Below are positions 1-7,956 of a DNA stretch of 36,672 nt, in pieces. Each line of letters begins with the position of its first letter. Positions within the stretch are counted from its first letter, which is position 1. The notes below the pieces were generated by a model. It searched no databases. It saw only the letters and a program-made list of their open reading frames with translations, and had not been told where the DNA came from. This DNA comes from a virus, in the IMG/VR virus record IMGVR_UViG_3300044713_000060, positions 1-36,672 of that record. One strand, written 5' to 3'. A program made the position numbers and the translations under genes.

Positions 1-745
1 GCGAGTTGTTCATTCCAAAGATGGCAAGATCATGCCAGTGCGATGACAGCACGCCATTTAGACAGGCATGTGAGCTGAATCCGCCGGTACATCCGGTAAG
101 CGGAGCGACCGGAATAAGAATCGTGATCCCCTGGCCTTGGCCGTGAATGTCCATGCCCTGGCCCCATGCGCTGGTATCCGTTCCAAGGGGACGGCAATTT
201 GCAGGCGCGGTGATGAAGTGAGCTGCGCTGAAAAGGATTACGCCACCCGGAAGCAATCCGGCCGCACAAGTTGGGTAGGCTTGAATCGCGGTATCAAGCG
301 CGGTGAGGCCCGTATCTTCCAGCGGGCCGATGACGAAGCACCCTCCCGAAGCCACGGTTCCCGTATTCGCTATGCTGAGCGTGACCTGCGTCGCGCTGTT
401 GACGGTGATCGTTCCGGAGGCTGTAACCGCTCCACTTACTTCTTGCGCTCCGCCAGCCGCGCATGTGGAAACGCCTATCAGCGTCCAGCCGTTCATCGCC
501 GAAGTGAATCCGCACGAAGCGGAAGTCAGCGTAGATTGCGTGTTCGTCCATACGCCATCCAGGCAAATCTTTCCCGGAGCTTTGATGGTGGTGGTGACTT
601 GCGCGGGGTTGGTGGCGTCGATGATGTGCAGCGCTACCGAGTTGCTGCTCCCGCTACTGCTCCCCGACGGGAAGTTTTGTTGCTGCGCGAATGCGCTACC
701 GCCAAGCGCCAGCAACGTGGCGAAAACTACGATGAGTCTTTTCAT
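1..745 (-). CDS. Exported tail/surface-like protein, cut by the window edge
   Basis: The reading frame opens with ATG at 745 and stays open to base 1, so the C-terminus is missing; 248 codons are visible. Residues 1-20 form a clear Sec signal peptide (MKRLIVVFATLL..., cleavage likely after AFA). The mature part is rich in Gly, Ser, Thr and Ala with short beta-like strands, and the last visible part (about residues 215-248) has His, Gly and aromatic residues resembling the start of a beta-helix. It begins 7 bases after the stop of the tailspike-like gene, so the two are probably co-transcribed. Function is unknown; a secreted or virion-attached surface-binding protein is the best guess. Confidence 0.75.
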   Translation of the reverse strand, partial: MKRLIVVFATLLALGGSAFAQQQNFPSGSSSGSSNSVALHIIDATNPAQVTTTIKAPGKICLDGVWTNTQSTLTSASCGFTSAMNGWTLIGVSTCAAGGAQEVSGAVTASGTITVNSATQVTLSIANTGTVASGGCFVIGPLEDTGLTALDTAIQAYPTCAAGLLPGGVILFSAAHFITAPANCRPLGTDTSAWGQGMDIHGQGQGITILIPVAPLTGCTGGFSSHACLNGVLSSHWHDLAIFGMNNS

Positions 746-752
746 GGTTTAG

Positions 753-2963
753 CTATCTTCCTGGGCAAATATAGGTAACTCGGTAGTGCACGGAAGCCGT
801 TAAGGCCGCTCCATTTGTGTTCCAAGTGAAAGTGTCCGTCGTATTGGTCGGCGTGTTTTCGGCAAAGCTGGATGTGCCCAGCCATGCGGTGGCCGTATTG
901 TTCGGATAGACGATGCAGCCGGTCGTGTTGTTCGTGAATGTCTTCTGGAATTGAATCTGGATCGTGCCGGATGCGGATGGTCCCGTGCCGGTAGTGCAGT
1001 CGATTGCACCCCAGCTATCCGTGCTGCCTACGAGACCGCCGGAACAAGTAGCACCACCGCCACCGCCTGTTCCCCACGCAGCCAGCGGAGGAGTGGCCTG
1101 CGATGCCTGCAAGTGCGCGGAACCCATCTCTGACGCTATTCCGCTGCCGACAATGCGATGGTTTAGGGTCGCTAGTCCTAGGTTAGCGACGGGAATCGTA
1201 GTGGGAGAGTTGTCGATTACGTCGCAGTTTCCGCCCAGAGTACCTACAAAGAGAGAGGTCGGAGCCGCGCGACCCACGTTCTGGAACAGTTGGATATTGG
1301 AGCAGTTGATGTAATTCGCGGTGAACCAATAGGCTGCGGCCGAACCGCTAGAACTATCTTCCAGCGCCTCGCCGCCGATCAGATTCAAGATGCCGACGCC
1401 GCCAGATAGATTCACGTAATTGACGTTCGAGGTTCCAAGGTTCTCGAAATGGCAGCCGACGCAATCAATCGTGCCCGCCGAGCCCGCGGTCGTGCCATCA
1501 ATCGACAGCACCGTGTTGGAATCGAAGTGTGTCCCGATGAATCTTTTATTTGCCGCGCCGGAGCCCGCTCCGGTTAGTTTTACGCCCGTGCTGTTGACGG
1601 AGATCGAGCCGCCGTAAAAGGTATCGCCTTCAGTGCCGTCTGAGTTGTGGCCGATCGTGCAATAGGCGAGGCTTATGCTGTAGAAATTCATGGCCCAGCC
1701 GACGCCGAGCGACCCGCTGCTATCAACGCATTTGCCAAAGCCCTTCACCGCCAGATCGAACCAGTTAGCGAGTTGCGCTCCCCCGTTCGTTCCGCCGATC
1801 TTCAATCCGGTAGCCGATGAGCCGCATCCGCCGTTGGTCTCGCATGGTGTCGAACCAAGGTCGGTCGAACTGTTCAAGATGGCAACGTCTTGCCAGCCCT
1901 CGCCGCCAACGTAAGAGCCGCCCGCTGCGGGAGTGACATCGTAGATCAGTGCCGTGGTCGCAGTGGTGTGTTGATACTGAATGCAGGCGCCAGAAGTCGT
2001 CGTTCCGCTGGCACTGCCGACTACGCTCACCGGCCGAACGCGAATATACTTTCCAGCCGTGTTCATCACGATCGGCGTGGTGTAGAGATAGCAGCCGCCG
2101 CCGGTTTGTGGGATTAGATCAATCTCACCGTCCGATGATAAGGTCGCGTACGCTGCGTTGAACTGCGCTCCGATGTCCGATGAGCCCCAAAACGATGCGC
2201 CGAGTGCGCCGCCAACGTAGAGCGCCGTATTCAGGTTCACGGCCGAGATTGTGCCGGTGAACGAGTTGTTTCCGCTGAAGGTATTGTTTGCGCCCGCCTG
2301 AATCCCGCATGTCCCTGTGGCAGATCCCGGTACGCACGCTACCGTAACCACATAGGTGGTCGTCGTGACCGTTGTGGAGTAGTACTGCAGCAGATAAGGA
2401 TTGGCGAGCGCGTAGAAATTGACGTTCCCGCGCCCGTCCGACGTGAACGGATTGCTCGCCGTCACCGTTCCCGTGGTGTCGGTGTAGACCGTAGCGAGCG
2501 GCAGGCAGGAAACCGTTGGCCCGCCGATCTGCACCACGTTCCCGGCTGTCGCGCCGCTGCCCGTGGCCGAACTGTTGATGAAGGTAATTGTGGTCGGACT
2601 TAGACCTGTGATGTTCTGGTAGGTGAAAACGCCTGCATTCAACGGGCTGTTGTAGGAATTGAGCGGCGACGGAACGTTATAGACCTGCACCGACGAGCCG
2701 ATGGTAAAGCCTGCCGTGATCGGATTGCTCGAAACCGTCAGTGTCACGATGCTGGAAGATACCGCCACGCTCGTGATCGGGATGCCCTGGCACACCGCCA
2801 CGTTGACGCCGCCAAGCGGACGGCCCTGCCCGTTGAGCGCGATAGTCTGGAAATTCCCAGCCTGACCCTTCGCCGAAGACAAGGCGAAAAGCGAAAGCAG
2901 GGCTAGTACTGTAGCCTTAAGGCACAACGGTACTTTTAGGCTATGGCGTGTTTTTGGGCTCAT
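753..2963 (-). CDS. Exported beta-helix tailspike-like protein
   Basis: 736 residues from the chosen ATG. The frame extends upstream to a GTG at 3065, but only the ATG at 2963 puts a Sec signal peptide at the N-terminus: basic n-region, hydrophobic core at about 14-28, cleavage near residues 32-35. Residues 155-195 resemble a carboxypeptidase-regulatory-like beta-sandwich (YTDTTG, TSDGRGN). From about residue 262 the motif DIGAQFNAAY followed by GEIDLIP looks like the entry of a right-handed pectate-lyase-type beta-helix, as in phage tailspikes and depolymerases. The position after the ejection-protein genes matches P22 gene 9. A signal peptide is odd for a virion protein. It may act outside the cell, or the signal may have another role. 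Confidence 0.8.
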   Translation of the reverse strand: MSPKTRHSLKVPLCLKATVLALLSLFALSSAKGQAGNFQTIALNGQGRPLGGVNVAVCQGIPITSVAVSSSIVTLTVSSNPITAGFTIGSSVQVYNVPSPLNSYNSPLNAGVFTYQNITGLSPTTITFINSSATGSGATAGNVVQIGGPTVSCLPLATVYTDTTGTVTASNPFTSDGRGNVNFYALANPYLLQYYSTTVTTTTYVVTVACVPGSATGTCGIQAGANNTFSGNNSFTGTISAVNLNTALYVGGALGASFWGSSDIGAQFNAAYATLSSDGEIDLIPQTGGGCYLYTTPIVMNTAGKYIRVRPVSVVGSASGTTTSGACIQYQHTTATTALIYDVTPAAGGSYVGGEGWQDVAILNSSTDLGSTPCETNGGCGSSATGLKIGGTNGGAQLANWFDLAVKGFGKCVDSSGSLGVGWAMNFYSISLAYCTIGHNSDGTEGDTFYGGSISVNSTGVKLTGAGSGAANKRFIGTHFDSNTVLSIDGTTAGSAGTIDCVGCHFENLGTSNVNYVNLSGGVGILNLIGGEALEDSSSGSAAAYWFTANYINCSNIQLFQNVGRAAPTSLFVGTLGGNCDVIDNSPTTIPVANLGLATLNHRIVGSGIASEMGSAHLQASQATPPLAAWGTGGGGGATCSGGLVGSTDSWGAIDCTTGTGPSASGTIQIQFQKTFTNNTTGCIVYPNNTATAWLGTSSFAENTPTNTTDTFTWNTNGAALTASVHYRVTYICPGR

Positions 2964-3003
2964 TGCGATAATTGGTTGTGCGGCTAGGACGACGGTCCGA
3001 ACG

Positions 3004-3023
3004 GCAGGTGCATCCCGACCTGC
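3004..3023. repeat. Inverted repeat in the divergent intergenic region
   Basis: A perfect 6-base inverted repeat, GCAGGT and ACCTGC, is separated by 8 bases. It lies between the leftward tailspike-like gene (start 2963) and the rightward cassette (start 3068), where a shared operator or transcript hairpin would be expected. No T-run follows, so it is not a typical terminator. Short repeats like this arise by chance, so the role is uncertain. Confidence 0.3.
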
Positions 3024-3067
3024 TTGCCGCGCAGTAAAAACGGGAAGCTGCACGGGAGGCAGCACGG

Positions 3068-3472
3068 ATGAAATATCTAGCCTTGGTTGTTCTGTTGTTC
3101 CCCATCGTCACTTTTGCCGGACCTGAAAGAAAGATCGAAGCACCGAAACCTAAAGTTATGGATCGGGAATTCTTTGCTGCGATGACCGTCCTTGCTGCTG
3201 CGAAAACGGCGGACGGCATTACCAGCATCCGAATGCTGAACCGCGGCTGCCACGAGACGAATCCGATTTTCGGAGAGCGGTATCCTTCCAGCGGTCGCAT
3301 CGCCGGTACGAATGCTGCTTACCTTGCTGGCGAAGTCGCCCTGGCGTATACGCTGAAACGCTTGGGACAAAATCATCGTTGGACGAAGCATCTTTGGCTG
3401 ATCGAACCGGCTTACCAGGTCGGAGGCCACATCGCAGCCGCCGCCGACAATGAAGCGTTGGTGTGCCAATGA
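3068..3472 (+). CDS. Exported 134-residue protein of unknown function
   Basis: First gene of a plus-strand cassette in a minus-strand genome. ATG is preceded by GGGAGG at about 8 bases spacing. Residues 1-18 are a Sec signal peptide (MKYLALVVLLF..., cleavage after TFA). The mature protein contains a helix ending in ADGITSIRML, then CHETNPIFG and YPSSGRIAG. This resembles a small protein type that I recall from soil bacteria and phages (TAD-ETNP-PS pattern), related to DUF5658-like proteins; that match is from memory. Two further hydrophobic segments (about 75-95 and 105-125) could be membrane helices. Its stop overlaps the next start (ATGA). Lysis, exclusion or host-surface roles are possible, but none is shown. 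Confidence 0.75.
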   Translation: MKYLALVVLLFPIVTFAGPERKIEAPKPKVMDREFFAAMTVLAAAKTADGITSIRMLNRGCHETNPIFGERYPSSGRIAGTNAAYLAGEVALAYTLKRLGQNHRWTKHLWLIEPAYQVGGHIAAAADNEALVCQ

Positions 3473-3603
3473 TTCACTTCGCGCTGACCATCGCAGCGGC
3501 TCTCTTTCTCGCATGGGTCGGCTTCATCGCCATCGGTGTCTTCATCTCAATTTTCAGTGCGATTTTTGGTCCTAAAAAATATCGGTACAAGGGGACACGA
3601 TGA
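3469..3603 (+). CDS. 44-residue single-helix membrane protein
   Basis: A small gene coupled by ATGA to both its upstream and downstream neighbours. The product starts MIHFALTIAAALF and is almost entirely one hydrophobic helix (residues about 4-34), ending in a short basic tail (PKKYRYKGTR). Size and topology would fit a minimal holin or a membrane partner of the exported protein before it, but there is no second helix and no recognisable family. The precise double overlap is the main evidence that it is real. Confidence 0.6.
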   Translation: MIHFALTIAAALFLAWVGFIAIGVFISIFSAIFGPKKYRYKGTR

Positions 3604-3806
3604 ACGACGCACACATAACCGCAATGTGGCTTTTGTTCTGCAAAGCTCCGAAGAAAGCGACGCCTGACGTTGACGGTTCATTCTCACTTGGAGAAATTGG
3701 CGGAGCTCCCGAAAAACAATGGACTCGCTTAACCCCGTACTCGATCGCACGAAAGGAGCCCCATGAGTTCCACGTCAATAGCTACGCGCTGGTTCCCTGC
3801 CGCTGA
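3600..3806 (+). CDS. Hypothetical 68-residue protein
   Basis: Starts at an ATG overlapping the stop of the 44-residue membrane protein (ATGA). The product has a cluster MWLLFCKAPKKAT and a charged, aromatic C-terminal half, with no recognised domain. Its last 44 bases overlap the next gene, which has a much stronger ribosome binding site. It is kept because it continues the coupled chain; it could be a leader that only couples translation. Confidence 0.45.
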   Translation: MNDAHITAMWLLFCKAPKKATPDVDGSFSLGEIGGAPEKQWTRLTPYSIARKEPHEFHVNSYALVPCR

Positions 3807-4047
3807 AACTGCCGAAGAGTGCAAGTGCGGTGTTGAAGGCTGCTTGGGGCATGAAGTTGTCGATACGATTGTTCAGTTTCCTGGCTTCACGTCTGCCGTT
3901 GTCGCTGACCGATGCACAAATCCTATCTGTTTGCTCGATCTTCCTGCGGAAGACGGCGTTTACGTCTTTACTGACGACCCCGAGATGGCTGGCGCAACGG
4001 CTGGGAGTCCAGCACTGTTTCTGTACCGTTGGCGTCCACGCGAATAA
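3763..4047 (+). CDS. Hypothetical cysteine-containing protein, last gene of plus-strand cassette
   Basis: 94 residues. The ATG is preceded by AAAGGAG at about 5 bases, one of the best SD sequences in the window. Residues 20-28 carry CKCGVEGC with a nearby His (GHEVV), then a further C-x4-C (CTNPIC), so a small metal site is possible. The last 80 bases run antisense to the 3' end of the leftward gene ending at 3968, so the transcripts converge and overlap. No family is recognised. Confidence 0.65.
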   Translation: MSSTSIATRWFPAAETAEECKCGVEGCLGHEVVDTIVQFPGFTSAVVADRCTNPICLLDLPAEDGVYVFTDDPEMAGATAGSPALFLYRWRPRE

Positions 4048-5230
4048 TCTTTTGCCCTGGCCCAGCCTTCAAGTCCTGACGGCCGAGTCCAACGAGCGGA
4101 GAACGTCCACCACCCGGATTCTCGCGGAAATACTTCACGCCTTGCGCGTTTTCGGATGTCATTCTTCCCTGCTCCTCTAAACCACCACCGCCCGGCGCTC
4201 CACTGGCGTTGATGCGTGGCCCAACGGACTCCGGTTCCATAAGCTCGATTTCCGGTTCGCCCTGACCTAAAGGTTCAAGCGGATTTCCCTGCGCATCGAA
4301 ATGCGTAACCGACCTGGCTGCGCCCGACGATGGAGTCATTGTTGCGTTCGGATCAGCAATCAATCCCACGTTCGGAACGTCCAATTGGCGCAACTGTGCT
4401 TGCACGGCGGCCGGACGAGTCAGGGCGTTCCCTGTACTGGCGAGGTCGGCTACGCTCGTGTTCTTCCATGTTGCGGGCCTACCTTCAGATTCAGGTACCG
4501 GAGTAGTCGGCGTTACTATAGGAGATTGCGCCGCGGCTTTTTGTGCCGCCTTCTGAGCGGCCTTGACTCCAGCTGGCCCCGTATATCCGCGGGGAACCGG
4601 GCTTTTGCTGACAGGCACCGGCTTGCCGGATTCCCCTTCAAACTCACTGTAAGCCCCGTGTACCTTGGGAGGTTGGGTAGCATCGGGAACCAAAGCATCA
4701 ACAAGTCCGGCTGTCATCGAATGCGGGGCAGCAACCTTGGCGACGTTAGATAGAGTATCTTTGGCTGCAATCACTTGGGATTTCGCTGCGTTCAATCCAG
4801 GTCTAACTTCACCAGCGGCTAGAGGTCCGGCAATCGTCCCGCCCAGCGTTGCCGCAGCGCCACCGTAATTCCCTGCCCGCACATCCTTTGACGCTGCAAC
4901 AGCGCCAGGACCAATGATCGGCACGGCACCGACAATGCTCTCTTGGCTCGGATGCTGAATTGCCTCTTGCGCAGGTTTCCAGAACGGCTGAGAGTCTTCG
5001 TTTTGCCCGAATAATCCCTTTGTCCAATGCGGGACATCAGAAAGCGAAGTCGGCAAGCCTGCAGCACCGAGAAACTTCCCTGCGTATTCGTTGCCCTTGG
5101 CGAGAGCTGAATCAAGCAGCCCCGGCTTTGCAGCGGGTTTCTGTCCGGGTACGTCTTCCCAATCCGCATCGGCAACCGCAGCACCACCGCCGCCTGCACT
5201 GGGCTTTACGTCCTCCCAGTCATCAGCCAC
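3968..5230 (-). CDS. Putative ejection (internal virion) protein, Ala/Gly/Pro-rich
   Basis: 420 residues from a GTG that overlaps the stop of the preceding gene by 8 bases. Two DWEDV repeats stand at residues 4-8 and 24-28, followed by Ala/Gly-rich segments (about 95-150) that look amphipathic or membrane-seeking. The C-terminal half is low in complexity and rich in Pro, Gln and Gly. There is no enzyme motif. It is the last of three genes between the nozzle-like protein and the tailspike, where P22-type phages keep proteins injected with the DNA (gp7, gp20, gp16). The role is inferred from position and composition only. Confidence 0.7.
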   Translation of the reverse strand: MADDWEDVKPSAGGGGAAVADADWEDVPGQKPAAKPGLLDSALAKGNEYAGKFLGAAGLPTSLSDVPHWTKGLFGQNEDSQPFWKPAQEAIQHPSQESIVGAVPIIGPGAVAASKDVRAGNYGGAAATLGGTIAGPLAAGEVRPGLNAAKSQVIAAKDTLSNVAKVAAPHSMTAGLVDALVPDATQPPKVHGAYSEFEGESGKPVPVSKSPVPRGYTGPAGVKAAQKAAQKAAAQSPIVTPTTPVPESEGRPATWKNTSVADLASTGNALTRPAAVQAQLRQLDVPNVGLIADPNATMTPSSGAARSVTHFDAQGNPLEPLGQGEPEIELMEPESVGPRINASGAPGGGGLEEQGRMTSENAQGVKYFRENPGGGRSPLVGLGRQDLKAGPGQKIIRVDANGTETVLDSQPLRQPSRGRQ

Positions 5231-6650
5231 CGGCCGGAACCTCTCTAAATTCGCCTGTCTTTTTGTTCTGCTGCCACTTCATGCCGGGTTTGGCGTCGCG
5301 TGGCGGGGCTGAAGCCTTCGTCTCGCTGTCGGACGGCCCAGGGATTGGTTTCACGCGGTCTCGAAATCCCTTGCCGCCGTAACCTTCGACAATTCCAGCC
5401 TCGTCTTCGTAGATCGACTGGTATTTCTGATGCGCTGATTGGGTGAGAATCTTAGCCAGCTGCTTGCCCTCTTGTTTCAACTGAGGCGTGAGCTTCCCAC
5501 TCGTGGCTTTGTCGAACCACGCGTTGAATTGTTCCGCCCAGCCACCGGGAAGTTGCGCTGCCTGTGCTTCTGCAGGAGAGATGCGATGTACGCCGTTCGA
5601 TGTGTTGATTCCCAATACCGCCATCGTCGGGACAAAGGAGGTCAGTAAGCCGTTTCCATCACTGGCCGCGTCGATGGATGTGGTTAATTGGCCGACGCTC
5701 TTTTGCGTGTCACGGTATCCCTCTTCTGCTTTGCGGATTGCTCCACGAGCTTCACGTTCAACTTGCGCTTGCTCGGAAGCTGAACGTTTCTCTGCTGGCG
5801 CCTCGCCGGGAATCTTTGTCTGCCCCTCATCCTTGATGTCCTCACCAGTCCGGCTGTTGACCATGATCGTGTGCGGGACGCCGCCAACGACGCGGGTAAT
5901 CTCTTTGGTTTCAGGAGCCGTATGCTTATCCACCGAAGCCACACCGGGAGCTTGCGCGATACGAATCTGACCGGAATTCTTCTCCTGCTGAACAGGTTCA
6001 CCGTTCGGGCCGGTGAATCCGGGGATAGTCGTCCACTGCTCTTCCTTCGGCGTGAGTTGCGGTGGTCGCAACGCCTTTTCCGCTTGTGCGCGTTGCAAAT
6101 CAATGCGGGCCTGGTTCTCTTGCTCAGCGCCCTGAGAAGCAATCCCTTGGTTCTCAGCCGTGGCTTCGCTTTCCGCCAAAGGAATTTGTTTCTGCTGGTA
6201 GTTGAGCGTCGTTCCGGGGATTTGTTGCATCGCGTTCGGAACAATCGCGCCGCCAACAGCGTCGAGTGTCTTCAAAATCCCACCACCGATGCCGTGATGG
6301 TGCGAGACGCCCGGCCCGGAAGCTTCAAGCTGCGCGAGCCTATCTGCTGCGGGCCGCGGCGATGCTGGTTGCGAGATTGGCCCGCCGATAGATTCCGGCA
6401 TGGCAGGCTGAGCCGATGCACTGATAGGCTGGGCCTCCGCCATTGACTTGTCGAAGCCGGGTGTAACCGATTCACCTTTAGGCGCTGCCCCAGCAATGGT
6501 CGTGCCCGTTAGCGAAGGATGCTCTTCAGCGCCAGCGTACCGTGACGGAGGCGCAATTGGAGTCCCTACCGCTTCCGGCTGGCGTTTCCGACGTTCTTCC
6601 TCTTCGTCGGTTAGGTCTAGGTCTTCGTCGTCTTGAACGTCAGTGGCCAA
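5223..6650 (-). CDS. Putative ejection (internal virion) protein, Gln/Ala-rich
   Basis: 475 residues from a TTG inside the end of the preceding gene (11-base overlap), with AGGAAGG just upstream. The N-terminus is strongly acidic (DDEDLDLTDEEEER). Residues 165-215 and 285-330 are Gln/Glu/Ala-rich and likely coiled coil. A region near 395-440 (FDKATSGKLTP... YQSIYEDEAGIV) looks folded and helical. The end contains GMKWQQNKKTGEFREV, a short element also common at the ends of phage structural proteins. With its neighbours it occupies the P22 ejection-protein slot. No sequence match to those proteins is claimed. Confidence 0.7.
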   Translation of the reverse strand: MATDVQDDEDLDLTDEEEERRKRQPEAVGTPIAPPSRYAGAEEHPSLTGTTIAGAAPKGESVTPGFDKSMAEAQPISASAQPAMPESIGGPISQPASPRPAADRLAQLEASGPGVSHHHGIGGGILKTLDAVGGAIVPNAMQQIPGTTLNYQQKQIPLAESEATAENQGIASQGAEQENQARIDLQRAQAEKALRPPQLTPKEEQWTTIPGFTGPNGEPVQQEKNSGQIRIAQAPGVASVDKHTAPETKEITRVVGGVPHTIMVNSRTGEDIKDEGQTKIPGEAPAEKRSASEQAQVEREARGAIRKAEEGYRDTQKSVGQLTTSIDAASDGNGLLTSFVPTMAVLGINTSNGVHRISPAEAQAAQLPGGWAEQFNAWFDKATSGKLTPQLKQEGKQLAKILTQSAHQKYQSIYEDEAGIVEGYGGKGFRDRVKPIPGPSDSETKASAPPRDAKPGMKWQQNKKTGEFREVPAGG

Positions 6651-7383
6651 GAGCCTTCCTCAAGAACCAAGCGAAAAGCTTTCTGGTAACGTTCCGCACC
6701 GTCGCGTTGCGCCGTACAAGCGAGGCCCATCGTTCGCCGAAGCGTGCGTAGAAAGCAGCGAATGGCGTCATGTACCACGTGCTGAAAATCCAATTGCGAA
6801 CGGCGAACCACGAAGGCGTGTACCAGCCGTAGAATTCCGCCGCTACCCAGCAACCTTTCCCGACGCTGCCAATTGCCGTGAGTAGCTGACCCGTTGTTTG
6901 TGCCCATCCTGGCGAGGCGTTTGTCTGTGCGTTGATGACCGGCGCGGCCTGACCGTACATCGCCGTGGAATTTCCGAGCGAAGTACCGTACAAACTGTTT
7001 AGCAGGCTAAGTCCCTGCTGACGCTGCGTGTCTTTCTCTTGCGCGTTCGCAATTTGAACATTGCCCGCCGCTGTGCCGCCAGCGATTCCCTTCTGTTGCG
7101 CAAGCGCATCAAGTTGCCCGGCGACTCCGGCTGGGTTGTGCGTTTGCGCGGCGTTGCGTTGGATCTGATCTGCCGCCGTTCCGAAAGCCGCATTGCTGGC
7201 GCCCATGCTGGCGTTGGTGATCGCTCCCAGCGTCGCCGGATCGTATCCCGTGCTGTTGACGAGTGAGTTTGCAGCAGGCTGCAGCGTGTTGAACGAACTC
7301 TGCGCGTTGGCCTGATTCTGCCCGGCAACTTTGTTGGTCGTGTTTAGCTGATTCTTGGCTTCGCTGGTGGCAGCCCTAGACAT
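6640..7383 (-). CDS. Putative ejection protein with C-terminal Cys/aromatic hydrophobic tail
   Basis: 247 residues. The first 170 are Ala/Gln/Asn-rich and helical, typical of small P22 gp7-like internal proteins. At residue 178 the composition changes abruptly: CWVAAEFYG is followed by a dense run of Trp, Phe and Tyr and then a basic, hydrophobic end (about 178-247). The start of this tail resembles the CFIATAAYG-type motif found at the ends of many secreted and phage proteins. The ATG overlaps the GNAT-like gene stop by 8 bases. The tail could anchor in or cross a membrane during DNA ejection; this is inference. Confidence 0.7.
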   Translation of the reverse strand: MSRAATSEAKNQLNTTNKVAGQNQANAQSSFNTLQPAANSLVNSTGYDPATLGAITNASMGASNAAFGTAADQIQRNAAQTHNPAGVAGQLDALAQQKGIAGGTAAGNVQIANAQEKDTQRQQGLSLLNSLYGTSLGNSTAMYGQAAPVINAQTNASPGWAQTTGQLLTAIGSVGKGCWVAAEFYGWYTPSWFAVRNWIFSTWYMTPFAAFYARFGERWASLVRRNATVRNVTRKLFAWFLRKALGH

Positions 7384-7774
7384 CGTAAGAGTAGCAGCGC
7401 CACTCTTCTCCTTGGTATCGCTTCCAACCCATATGACTCAACCGTTTCCCAAACTTCGCGGCGATCTGCGGAGGCAGGAAAGCGTTCACTTCGGCAACTC
7501 CGCAGTTCTTGGCATCGGCCCAACTGACGGTATGCACTTGCCGTAAAGCTTCGAATCTCCACGCTGGAGTTTTCCAGCGTGCGTCTGCGATAAGAAAAGC
7601 TTCAGCAGTGAGTTTGAGAAATGCGGCCATGCGGACCCCAGACTCGTCTGATACAACCCGGCGAGAGAAAAACTCCGGCTGGGAAAAGTCGGGCAGAACG
7701 TAGGCGAATCCACTCGCAGTATGGAGAGCTTCAACTCTTTCAAGATCGGCTGGCTCGAATTCCCGGACAATCAC
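7376..7774 (-). CDS. GNAT-like acetyltransferase domain protein
   Basis: 132 residues from a GTG overlapping the previous stop (GTGA), with AGGAG about 11 bases upstream. The opening MIVREFEPADLERVEALH is a typical GNAT beta1-alpha1 start, and the end HMGWKRYQGEEWRCYSYDV resembles the last strands of the fold. The middle is short, and the usual Q/RxxGxG/A acetyl-CoA loop is not evident (VHTVSWADAKN occupies that region). It may be inactive, diverged, or bind without catalysis. Such genes appear among phage virion genes; the substrate is unknown. Confidence 0.65.
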   Translation of the reverse strand: MIVREFEPADLERVEALHTASGFAYVLPDFSQPEFFSRRVVSDESGVRMAAFLKLTAEAFLIADARWKTPAWRFEALRQVHTVSWADAKNCGVAEVNAFLPPQIAAKFGKRLSHMGWKRYQGEEWRCYSYDV

Positions 7775-7956
7775 AGTGGAGAACGCTCCTGCGGCCCGGA
7801 TGCGCGGCTGTCCACAATCGGGACATTCGTAACTTTTAGGTGACTCGTCACCGAAGCTTGCACTTGCGCGGGTGTCTGGCCCTGCGCGGTGTAGTAGGTC
7901 TGTAAATTCGCTGTGATTGCCGCAGAAATCTGCTGTTCGTAGTTCGGGATGCTCAT
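7771..7956 (-). CDS. Small virion-region protein, 61 residues
   Basis: Starts at ATG overlapping the stop of the 46-residue gene (ATGA) and ends overlapping the GNAT-like start (GTGA). The product is Gln/Ala-rich (YTAQGQTPAQVQASV) and probably helical, ending in a polar tail. No family is recognised. Its place between nozzle and ejection genes is where P22-type phages carry small tail or assembly factors (gp26, gp14). Confidence 0.65.
   Translation of the reverse strand: MSIPNYEQQISAAITANLQTYYTAQGQTPAQVQASVTSHLKVTNVPIVDSRASGPQERSPL

Noticed and set aside
137-778. A 213-codon plus-strand frame at the left end
   Set aside because: Opposite the partial exported protein, whose signal peptide and open frame to base 1 are far better supported.
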